A stretch of DNA of 64,000 nucleotides from Akebia trifoliata (lineage: Eukaryota; Streptophyta; Magnoliopsida; Ranunculales; Lardizabalaceae): the NCBI GenBank assembly GCA_017979445.1, contig CM030707.1, forward strand, positions 17,559,086 through 17,623,085. The letters are read 5' to 3'. Below, in pieces: positions 11,601-22,000 of the stretch. A program made the translations under genes and the position numbers. The notes beneath the pieces were generated by a model. That model made no database searches. It was not told the origin of the DNA and saw only the letters and a program-made list of their open reading frames with translations. Position 1 is the stretch's first letter. Every line of letters starts with the position of its first letter.

Positions 11601-14600
11601 TACAATCTAGTTTCCTACCTTGCAAAATCAAAATGCTACAAGTAGCAACTGTTAACCATCATTAGTAGATTCTTTGATCACATATAAATTACTAGTTACA
11701 ATTCACTATCAGGAATTAATGCATAGTGTAGATAGAAGACCTGCCAATAAAACCGAAGCCAGTTCTCATCTGTATTCCAACTGGAGCCGTCCATTTCTTT
11801 CCATTTTAGGGACAGCATATGAGCCAAATCAATCTCTCCATATTCAAGTACCATGTATATATATCCATCATCTCTGATTCTGCCATCCTTTATACTCATG
11901 GAACCATTCAGTACTTCCTCAAGCAAAGTTTTATCTGTCACCTAAGAAGGAATGTGGATATCAGAAATAGTATACATAACAATAATATACATGATAACCA
12001 AAACAGAAAACTATCATTAGTGATGCCAGACATGAAGACAATAACAAAGTAACTAATTTTTTGAAGTATAAATTTCGTGCGGTGATTTTCCTCTGAGAGA
12101 TGAATTCCATGTTCTTTTATCCCTATTGAATTAGAAAGACCACCCAATCTCTTGGGACTTTAGATTCAAAAGGGAAAATGAATAACAGGAAAATTGACTT
12201 AGTTGTTAACTGTTGAATTGTGGGTGATGATGGGAGTTATGATCGTGGAATCAACATGTTTCTTTTATGGTCTGATCTTCAATTTCTGTTTGGGTCCCCA
12301 AAATCCCTTCTAAATTGTCCCTTTGTTTGAATTGTCTCTTTGGATAAATCTTGAGTGCGATCATTTCATACTCAGTAAGAGACTTATTACATCTTTTGTT
12401 CCATTTGCAAGCCTATATACAAATTATGTTTTTTGATAAGTAATAAAATTTATACTATTCATCTATTACTCCATTTCGATATAGCTAGGCCTCTTTTTAA
12501 ATCAACCTAATATTTGTTAGATTCTTCCAAAGCTAATTTTGACCTTTTTAACAGTTGGAAGTAGGTACACCGCAAACGGTATCATTCTCTTCCAAGGCGC
12601 TTATTTCAAGATTCCTTCCCTTTGTGATCACAAGGCCTTCAAAAGAAAAGAAATGGGAGGGCTATTCAAGGTAAGGAGGAGACAGTCCACATTATCATCT
12701 TGACTATCAGAGTGCTCTTGTACCTCAAGCTATTTAGGGACTGCAGGGAAATATATTTTTGAAGTTCTATTTTCAGATAGGATCTCTCTTTTGCTTTTTT
12801 TTTTTTTTTTTTTTCTGATAATTTGAAATTTTATTAAAAAGAGAGAAAAAGGTAGATAGGATCTCTTTGTAAATGGCATTAAGATAACATTTTATTGCTT
12901 TAGTCGTTTTCCTTGGCAAAGCTCCTCAAACTCCTTGGTTGCTTGTACTTCTTTTATGGTTGTAATAAATTGACCCATGCCAAAATATACGAGGATCAGT
13001 TGAACAAATCAAGTTCCACCATTCAACTTTATCGAGAGTCGTGTTCTTTCTTAATTAGACGTGTCTTCAAATCTGCCATAACCACATCAATCAACATCGG
13101 CCAGCACATTCCTTCTAACTAGACTTCCCCCTAATTGATCACCTTTGCACTTCCATATTTTCACAAATTTGTGCACATTTTTTATTTTATTTTCTTAGAA
13201 TTTTCACACATCTAATTCAACATTGACGTCTCTATTGTGTTCATTATATGAAAATGTTTATTGATTACTGGACATTTAGCTCCATAAATAATTGTCAGTC
13301 TTATAAAATTTACCTTTTAATGCCAAGAAGTAACTGTAGCAACCGTTTTTATCATGAATTTATTATCCATAAAAACGAAGAGACTGATGAGGATTTGCCC
13401 ATAGAATTAGATCTAGGTGGTTAAAATGGAATGTACATAGCAAACAAAATATCTTCTAATATAATTATTCAAAAAAGATATAAACATTTACATTTTAAAA
13501 TGGTTAAAATTGTCAGTACCTCGTAGTCAATCAATTGTATAATGTTGTTCTTCCCCTTCAGCTTGTTTAGATACTCAATCTCCTGGCAAAACCCATAAGC
13601 AGTAGAGTAATCACGACCTTTAAGCTTGATCCTTTTAAGGGCATAGATAGTACAATCTGATGTAATGACTTTGTAAACCTCACTGCTTCCTCCACTACCT
13701 ATCTTGCCAAGCTTTTGATAGAGCTTCCCATTAACTTTAAAGAACAACTCTGGATCATAATTCTTCTTACGAGGAGCTGATGGTCCTTTGGAACTTACAG
13801 CCTTTTCTGGTTTAACGGATTTAGAAGTCTCCAATTTCAAACTTGAAGACGAGGTGTTCGTCAATGGAGCCTGAGATTGTACTTCGGTAACGTCACCCGA
13901 AAACCCTTGCACTTTAGTTGACTTATGTTCCAAAAGCGAAGAACTCTTTGCATGATCAACAATTCCATCTCCCAACCCATCACTTTCCTTCAATAATAAT
14001 CCTTGCTGTCCCTTTGACAGCAAGTTATCCCTGTTTCCCACTTGGGTCTCTGGAGCAGAGAGAGACAATTGGGTTGGAGTGGCCAACGGATCAGCTAACA
14101 TCCCACTAGTGCACTTAAATGTGGGCCACGATGGCTGCTCTTGATCTCCTTGAGTTGTAGATTGAGGGTTCACATTAAACTCTTCCACGGATTCTATTTC
14201 CTTGTGAAAATTGCTATCTTGACATGGATACGAGCTATGGGTCGTAGAATTCAACATGGGTGCAGATCTTGAATGGACCGAAGTTGTGGTCATACACGAC
14301 GAAGCTACAACCGAAGATTGAGTCATGGGATCCTTCCCAAGAAATGCATCAAATTGGTGATGCTGATCCTGCATTAGTGCGTTTCTCTTTGCTAACAAAG
14401 AAGAAATACCATCATCGGACATTTCCGTTTGCTGAAAATCCCGCTGTTTCGGATCCTGATCGTTAATGCTTCCACCCCTATTGCTCACATCCAATTCCAT
14501 CTCTGTCAATGCAAGATAACCCATATGAGACGACAAGTTGTCCATTGTAGTGCCCACTTGCTCGTGGACCCCTGCATAAACAGAACAATAGAAATAGATG

Positions 14601-16214
14601 GGAAAAAATAGCCCATCCAAAGCAAAGTCACAAAATTCTCTGAATTTTTCATAAAATTCTCTGAATTAGAGACTAGGCAAACAAATCTGCGAATCAACGA
14701 ATTAATCAGCAATTTCTTGATTAATCTTGAAATATGGTAAAACATTTTGTCCTTCACCATCAAAATTTTATTTTCTTCAATATTTAAATCTGAAGAACAA
14801 CATGGGGTTTTTAGGGATGTTGAAGATGATGGATTTTGGTAAGAAATTTAAATACATCATTGGTATATTTTCTGAAATTTTTACGAAACATTCTCAAATT
14901 TATTCAAATTGAGCCCTTTTGATCATGGTTTTAAAACTCGGTTTCACGTCTCGTCTCGTACGAGTTTTTCGATACATTTGAGGCGTATCGTCCAAAAATA
15001 AAAATAAAAATGAACGTGAGGTATTAAATCTCGTTCTAAAAATTGACTTGTGTGTCCATCAGTTCATGCCTGAGACCAAGACGACTCGGACGATACATCT
15101 CGGTCTCATACGAGTTTTGAAACCATGCCCTTACCGAATAAATACCGAATCCGAATTTTGTTACTATGATCCAAAGCTGCTTAATGAAGTAATTCTTTTA
15201 GTAATATCAGAGAATCATCTACTTACTCTTGGAATTCGTAGTTTCACCCGAAACAAATTGAACTTTCTTCTGACAATCGGCGGTTGAGACGTGTTGATTT
15301 ACAACATTTGAGGGCGAAATAATGATATCCTCCTTTCGACCAATTGTGCAAGTTGTTTCATTTTTCCGCAAATCAAACGGGTTCATGTTCCCATCATGGG
15401 TTTTCGTTATAGTCCCTGTAATCGAAGGCGGAGTAATTGAAGAATCATCAGGAGTTTCCGCAACAACCGCGACACTCTTCCTCTGCTCAAACAACTGCTG
15501 TGATGTTTTAGCCTCTTTCAACGACGCCAACTCTTGTGACTCACCCGTGTCAACCATAAGGTTGGCATCGGTACTATGGGTATTCAATGGTTCTCTTTGG
15601 GGAACCAATATACGCCTAGCTCGAATACTACTGGACTGCATTGTACCTGGAAATGTATTTTATTTTTCAGGAAACCCAACAAAGCTTAGTGACAAAGTTC
15701 GAGATAATTTAGCAAGGAAAAAAATAGAAAAAATTATTACTCATGGACAATATGGAGGTGTATAGTTCATATGTTAAACATAATATTAAACAAAAATACG
15801 ATTTTTCATAATTATTAAACAAAATTTCATACTAAACATAATATAAAAAATGCATTTTTTTACGAAACTTTGCAAATAAGTCAGGATTAAATCCTCTATG
15901 GAAAGAATTACGAATTAATTGTGACTTTTTCAAAAAAATCGAAGAATGTTGTCACTATCCAACAAAGAAACAAAACCCTAACTTTAAATTTTCATTCTAA
16001 TTTTTCAAACCCTAAATGTAAGATAAGAAACCCTAGAGAGAGAATTACCGAGAGGTCTGTGACGCTTGAGAGCGGCTTGAACATCTCTGAGGAAATCAAG
16101 CGATGAAGATGAAGAGGTGAAAGAGCGAGAGGAGTGTGGCTCAGCCAGGATCGGACGGTTGAGATTCGAAGTTGATGAAGGTTGGGCTGGAGGAAGGTTA
16201 GCCTCCCTTTCCAT
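8620..16214 (-). CDS. MPS1: MPS1/TTK-type dual-specificity spindle-checkpoint protein kinase
   Basis: Complete gene. Exons in coding order: 16214-16049, 15646-15227, 14571-13520, 11941-11741, 9894-9733 and 9195-8620. They total 2577 nt or 858 aa, and all junctions keep frame. Residues 1-479 are a Ser/Thr-rich, probably disordered N-terminal region. The kinase domain runs about 480-777: glycine loop IGSGGSSEV (486-494), YALK lysine 508, αC glutamate near 526, HSDLKPAN loop with Asp 631, DFG Asp 648, then [11 protein letters not shown] and [23 protein letters not shown] in place of HRD, with KLIDFGIAK following, is typical of MPS1/TTK. The family acts at kinetochores to signal unattached chromosomes in mitosis and meiosis; this role is inferred by homology. 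The start is the first ATG of a frame opening [14 protein letters not shown]. The C-terminus repeats SRLCSQLQQ twice. The gene converges on ASHR1 and diverges from the DUF639 gene. Confidence 0.95.
9283..9590 (-). mobile_element. Helitron-like element, copy 2 (approximate 5' end)
   Basis: In MPS1 intron 5 (9196-9732). Read on the minus strand, it ends CATGGGCAGACTCTAG followed by T, with the same CCCCAAAGAGG lead-in as copy 1. Its body is the reverse of the CTTTCCTCTTC-rich body. The terminal hairpin is partly deleted. The 5' limit is not clear. Confidence 0.5.
9895..13519 (-). other. MPS1 introns 3 and 4 with no recognised insert
   Basis: Introns 9895-11740 (1.85 kb) and 11942-13519 (1.58 kb), separated by exon 4 (11741-11941). 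Both are AT-rich with A/T runs (for example near 10030, 10970 and 12800). I found no terminal repeats, retroelement motifs or RNA genes in them. Confidence 0.5.
14924..15127. mobile_element. MITE-like element in MPS1 intron 2
   Basis: Left CATGGTTTTAAAACTCGG and right ACGAGTTTTGAAACCATG are inverted copies at the ends of a ~204-bp unit. The interior is rich in GTCTCGTCTCGTACGAG-type palindromes. A GCCCTTTT / GCCCTTAC pair just outside may be a worn 8-bp target duplication, which would suggest hAT ancestry. Confidence 0.6.
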
Positions 16215-16222
16215 GGCTAGAT

Positions 16223-16232
16223 CTCAACGGCA
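16223..16232. promoter_or_regulatory. MSA-like motif (AACGG core) just upstream of the MPS1 start codon
   Basis: CTCAACGGCA about 10 bp before the MPS1 ATG contains the AACGG core of the mitosis-specific activator element, the MYB3R site of plant G2/M genes. It fits the full consensus only partly and would lie in the 5' UTR. A mitotic kinase is a sensible host for such a site, but a 5-bp core can occur by chance. Confidence 0.3.
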
Positions 16233-17789
16233 TTTCTGATCCGTGAAGAGGAAACCATCGAAGTTGTAAAAAGCTCTAGTTGGGGAATATTAGGGTTTCA
16301 TCCATGGATTCAAGCAGAGATGATTTCGCTGTGTTGCTGCGAAATGGAGTTTTGCGGATTAGGGAAGAAAAGTTTGGAGGAACAGAGCTCTACATTTGCA
16401 GTGTGAAGTTTGAAGTCTGAATGCCGCTCTTTTTATTACATGAACCGGCTTTTGGTTCAGTTCGCTATGAGCCATTCCGCTTTGAACCGGCTATTCAATT
16501 CCCACTTTCCACTCAAATCGGTTCAAATCCATTTAACCAAGTCGCAAATTTGAGTAAAAGTGGTTCGACGCCAAAATTCGAGTAGTGCCCCCTACTTTTA
16601 CATTTATATTTAATAATAGTCCCCTCAACAATTACTAAAGAGCACATGGGTTTCCTCCCCAGGTCGTGTCTTTGAATCTTTATATGCCCCTCCATCAAAC
16701 GGTGGTTACTTAATGGTTTCACACGACAAGGGTGGGATGGTGCATGCTGTCTGGGGATTAGTCCTGTTGGATAAGGTTGGTGTTTGGATTGGGCAAAGCC
16801 CGAAGGACCGAAGGTTGACATGTTACCATAGGATCACCTTATTAAAAAAACAAAAAAAAAAAGAAATAGTAAGGATTCCACCCTTGTTAAGGGCCCTTGG
16901 GATCACCTCTTAGCATCCAAAACCATGATGTTGGATGCTTAAAGGTTATAGATAACAAAATTTTAAAGGGGAAAAAATTAAAGAAAAGTTATTTTTCACT
17001 GATGAAATTTCCTTTTTTAAGTTTGAGAGTTAAATGGAAGTTCAGTAGCCATCCATTTTTATTTTTGGATTTGAATTTTTCGATGAAACTTAGAGGGTTA
17101 TGGTGTTGGACTTTTGAAGTGATAGTCCATTTGAGCAAAATGACTCTTGGTAAAGCTCAAAATCTTACTATGTTAGTAACGTAAGGGTTTCACTATATTT
17201 AATAATAGAATTGTTAATCAAGATCATTTTGGTAAAAAAATCAAGAAAATTATAAGTCTCATTGCTTAGTTTTCAAAATTACAAAAGTATCATTTTATTA
17301 TGTCGTCTTAAAAAAAAAAAAAAGACCCCTTTAATCAAATTATAAATAAATCTTTTTGATACATATATGTTTAGATATGCCATCTTCTAGTTGAAAATTA
17401 AGGTAAAAAAAGTTTTAATAGAGATCGACTAGTTGCACGTAAATAAGTTCTCAGTTGCACCCCAACCTCAAAAAGGCTCCTGCTTGAACAACTGTGCTCT
17501 TAGAGGGATCTTTACATTTTTGTTTTTTTTTCTTTATTTATTATTATTATTAATATTATTTTGGGGGGGGGGGGGGGGGGATTACTTGTAAGAATGAGCC
17601 TTGTAAGAAAGTTCTCAACATTTCAGATATGGATATGAGTATGCAAACTTTATTAGAAGAATGAGCCCACCAACGTAATTATTTTCATTTGTTTGCCTTT
17701 TCTTTTCTTCTATTTTTTTACGTTGAAATCTCCTTTATACCCAACATTACCAATTGAGTCCGTTTGACAGGGAATATGTTGGAGGAGTT

Positions 17790-18456
17790 GACCTCTTTTG
17801 CTTAGTTTGTTGATGGTATCACAATGATGCATGGATTTGGAAAGATGTTAAGGATGGTCTATTCACAACGAGGTCTTTCTATAGATCACTCCAAGAGGAT
17901 GACAAGTCAAGCTTTCTAGTGGTAGCTATCTGGGCCTAAAGTTCCGTCTAAAATTGCATTATTTGTTTGGACAACGACTTTAGATAGTATCCTTACTCTT
18001 GATGGGATTATTTGTATGACACTTTACAATTCAAATTTCTACCATGTGTAGGAGGGATGGAGAATCAACGAGATACTTACTGTAACATTGGTCCTCGACT
18101 CATGAGATCTTGATGTATTTCTTTAATCTTTTTGGTATTTGGGATTGTATTCCCTACTCGGTCAATGTCTCTTTGAGTGTTGGCTGGGATTGGGGTCTGC
18201 TTTCTCTTTGTCCAAAAGTATCCTTTGGTCTCTTACTCCATTTGTCAGTTGTTAGAATATCTAGAGAGAGAGGAATCATCGGATCTTTTAGTATAAAGTC
18301 TTTGAAGAATTCAAAGGTGTCTTCTTTAAGGATTTTATGGGGTGGTGGGACTAGGTATGTAGACTATCTTGCTTGTTTTGGGTCCTCGTTTTGGTTTCGA
18401 TTCTTATTTTCACCTTGATCATTTTTTATGAAAGTTACTTTTACCCATCGAAAAGA
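17790..18456 (+). mobile_element. L1-type LINE fragment (ORF2 C-terminus and 3' tail), degenerate
   Basis: Broken frames translate to DAWIWKDVKDGLFTTRSFYR, the DxWxW..DGxFTxxSFY pattern at the start of the zf-RVT domain of plant L1 ORF2. CNIGPRL- and RERGIIGSF-like pieces follow, then an A-rich tail at about 18440-18456. Several stops and frameshifts interrupt it, so it is a dead 5'-truncated copy. Confidence 0.75.
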
Positions 18457-18539
18457 AAATAGTTACACATGCAATTTGGTAAAGTTGGTTTATAAGAAAA
18501 TGTCATTCGCAATTGTATAATTCTCGCTATATTGATTAA

Positions 18540-18790
18540 CTAGAGATCGCCTGTGCTTGTATACGAGCATCCTCTTTGCGAGTTTAAGAGATAAAAGAGA
18601 AAAACAATAAAATTGAAGGGATATTATTAAATAATCTTTGGGATTGAAAGATTAAAAGATGAAATATAATAAAATTAGAAGGATATTATTGAAAAAATGA
18701 AAGGGCACGAGAGAAGGAGAGTAAAGACACTAAAATCAAAGGAGAAAAAAAATATAATAATAATGTTACCATTATATTTTATTATATAGA
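18540..18790 (-). mobile_element. Helitron-like non-autonomous element, copy 4
   Basis: On the minus strand it starts TCTATATAATAAAATATAAT directly after an A. It ends CTAG directly before a T, preceded by a worn GCTCGTATACAAGCACAGGC hairpin region. At 251 bp this is the clearest whole copy: A|TC...CTAG|T is exactly the Helitron insertion pattern, with no target duplication. The body is purine-rich GGGATATTATTGAAAA-type repeats on the plus strand. Confidence 0.65.
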
Positions 18791-18980
18791 TTATTTTCAC
18801 TTTGTCGGAAACAAATATTTTTTCTCATCTTGCGATGATATTCATGGATTAACCTCAGTACCTTACAACCAAAGCTAAAAAATCTACTCTCCCTTTGACT
18901 TTTTAGTAGGTGCAATCAAACATTCTTATCGTGGAAAACGTTTTTTTTTTTTTTGCAAATTTATTGTGGGGGAACATTAT

Positions 18981-18998
18981 CGTACTCCGCGGAGTACG
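18981..18998. promoter_or_regulatory. 18-bp perfect palindrome upstream of the DUF639 start codon
   Basis: CGTACTCCGCGGAGTACG reads the same on both strands and is GC-rich inside AT-rich DNA. It lies 96-113 bp before the ATG of the DUF639 gene, so it is in the promoter or 5' UTR. It could bind a dimeric transcription factor or fold as an mRNA hairpin. No known site is recognised. Confidence 0.5.
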
Positions 18999-19093
18999 AG
19001 ATCATCTGCACTCTTACGAAGACCTTCAGACAGCAAACTCAAGACATAATTGCTCTCTGTATCTCTGTCTCTCTCGAACTAAAAAAGAAAGAA

Positions 19094-22000
19094 ATGAAAT
19101 TCGATTTCATAACGACCCGCCCAAGACCATTACCAGTGTCACCTTTTTCTATAACCCAATTCAGAGATTTTCGCAAGTTCGGATTCTCTACAAGAACATC
19201 TCCAAAACAAAGGTTTCGTCTCAAGCTCGTCTCCCGATCACTTGGAGATAGATGGAAATTAAACGATATAGATCCTAGTGAGTTTTATTTATTTATTTTC
19301 TTAATTAGATTAATTTTTAGTTTTTTTTTTTTTTTTTAAATCCGTACGTTGCTCTACTTAAAAGTAGTATCCACTATTAATTTTGCTGAAAAATCATTTT
19401 GATTGATAGATTTTTATCGGTCGAGAAATGGGTACTTTTTGAATTTAGGAGTTATGTCGATTATTTTTCTTGAGTGAATCAAGGAATTACTATTAGTTCT
19501 GCTGAGCAATCCATTTTAATTGATAAATTTCAGTTGGTTGAGAATTGGGTATTATACGAATTTTGGAGTTCTATCCATTATTTTCTTGTGTGAATCAAGG
19601 AATTACTGATAGTTTTGCTGAAAAATCATTTTTTATTGATAAATTTTGATTAGTTGAGAAGTGGGTACTATGCGAATTTAGGACTTCTATTGAGTATTAT
19701 ACAGAGTGAATCATTAGGAATTTGAACAGTAATCATCAGGAACTTAGATTATTGTGGGAAATAAGGTGGGTGTGGGTTTTGTACAGCTCGAGCAATCTTT
19801 ACTTGATTCCATCCAAGTTTTCCCTCTCTTCTATTTAAGTTCACATTTTTTTCGTTTAAAAAAAAAACAAAAAAAAGATTAGAGCACCTTTGAACTTCTC
19901 ATAGAGCATCGTCAAGCCTTTTGGCTATATCAGTTCACAGGGTCCTATTTGTTTGGTGGTTTTAATTCTCCTAGTAGTTTCATCTTTTGCAAAGCCTAAT
20001 ATATGAATAAGGTGCCTAGTTCTCGTTGCACCATCTTCCATAGGCTTCTTGAAGATTCCAACTAGCTAAGTTGGTTAAAGTCTATGAGTATTGATATCAT
20101 GACCTAGGTTCAAAACCTGCTTTGACCTACTAATTCCTAACCACTAATCTTGCTTTCCTAGCCAAATAAAAAAGATCATTTAAGGTGTTCTATTCCTATA
20201 GAATAGGAGGGGTGTCTATGTGGCACGTTTTTGTAGGAGTTTAAAGTACACTTGGCTCCTAACTAAGCCATTTTCTACATGGCACACGACCTGAAGTGTT
20301 TAATATCCAACCAAAATGTGCCACGTAGAACCGTATGTTGCTATAGGAACGAGATACAATTTTGGATTGCGGCTCATAAAAAAAACCAAAGGCTTCCAAA
20401 GAAATATGGTGGTATTTTTAGTGTTTGATGCTTGAAATAATATGTATTCTCCCGATAATTGTGCATCACATGGCAATCATACAACCAAGGTCTCTTTAGC
20501 AATATTTGTTCCGCATTTAGGGGAGGATATACCACAAAACCTCATATTTGCATTCTACAAGCTGGTCGGTGGAAGACGGTTGTCTCCGATTCTTATAAAA
20601 AGTGGTGAGAACATCTAGACTATCTGTCTGGTTTCTAACTTTGAGGGTTTTGGTCTATGGACTTGGCAGTATATCTGCGGTCACCAATATGTACCCTCTT
20701 TGGGAAGACACCAAAGTAGTCATCTTTCAGATTATTAGTACCCCTTCCAATATCCACTTAATTTTTCTTGAGAATAAGGGAAGCTTGATGCTTAGTGATA
20801 TGTGATGATGACATTCTTGATTGAATTGCGATTCATCCAGGTTCATGTTGTGGGGGTCTAAAGCTCGTGTTATGCCTAAAATAGGGTGTTCATGACCATG
20901 CTGGGTCCATATCCATGGCCTCACCTTTGAAAAACTATACATGTACGTTGATTGGAGTCACTGTCGGAGGTTGTTGTAGGTTGGCAGCAATACAAAGGCT
21001 CCTATTGATCTTAGTCATGCGAGGATAGGGGTCAAGGCTGCTCTTACTTAGATTTTGTGGGCAGTGTTGATTGAGGATCCATCACCCTGTTATGTTAGAG
21101 ATTGTTTATTATCAGGTTGTTGTCACAATGGCTAGCTGATTATTGAACATGATAGGTGGAGTTACTTCAACATAAGACAAAACACAAAAAATATAATAAA
21201 GTGCAGTTAGCTTGTTTTGGGTTGGTGAAAGGAGGAGAATCCTTGGAGTTGGAACATTGTCAAGATGCTTTGGGGAGATAAGGATTTGAGGATGGATGCT
21301 TCAATGGTTCCTTCATAATCTAGGAAATGTTCTGATCCGCATAGGAAGATGCCAACATGGTTATGGGGGCTGACCTGGTGACTAGACAATATGATGCAGG
21401 ACTATGAGGAGAGATAAGAAAATTGAATTTGGTTTAGGATTGGGTAAACCCAAAAGGTAAAATGAAACAATGATTGTAAGTGTATGACCACAATCCCAAT
21501 GAAAATGGTTAAAGATTTGTAAGTTTCAAGAATCAAGAATAAATTTCAAGAATCAAGAAATCAAGAAATCAAGAACAAGGAACTGAAAGAAAACAAGAAA
21601 AATAAAAGAATAGAAAAGAAAAATAAAGATTAGAAGAAAAGAATGTTATATTGGACTCATTCCAAAGTGATCTCACACCACACCCTCTGTTGAGAAGACC
21701 AAACTCAAGTTTTTTTTTTATTCATCATATTCATCATTTTTCATTTTAAAAAAATAACCCTAATACAATCTATATAAAGAAAATAAATCAAAAATCATAG
21801 TCAAACTAAAATACCAAATAAATCTTATTTTCGTAACTTTCTCTCTCCTAATTTTCAAATCCTAATAAACTTAAATATAAGATAAATTAAAGTTACTAAA
21901 TTGCCCTAAATATTATACTAAGACCATGGGCCAATAAAACATCAAACTAAGCTCAAAAAATATATATTAAAGTCCTAAAACATAAATCTAAATAAAAATT

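Larger units (their letters stand above)
16215..19093. other. Divergent intergenic region between MPS1 and the DUF639 gene
   Basis: About 2.9 kb holding both promoters. The MPS1 side (16215-16480) includes GAACCGG repeats. The centre carries an L1 fragment (17790-18456), a G run near 17563-17580 and a Helitron-like copy (18540-18790). The DUF639 side has an 18-bp perfect palindrome at 18981-18998. No additional gene is recognisable. Confidence 0.6.

Noticed and set aside
20400..21380. Possible retroelement gag/env-like frames
   Set aside because: No zinc knuckle, protease, RT or terminal repeat could be found, and the frames are short and unrelated to each other.
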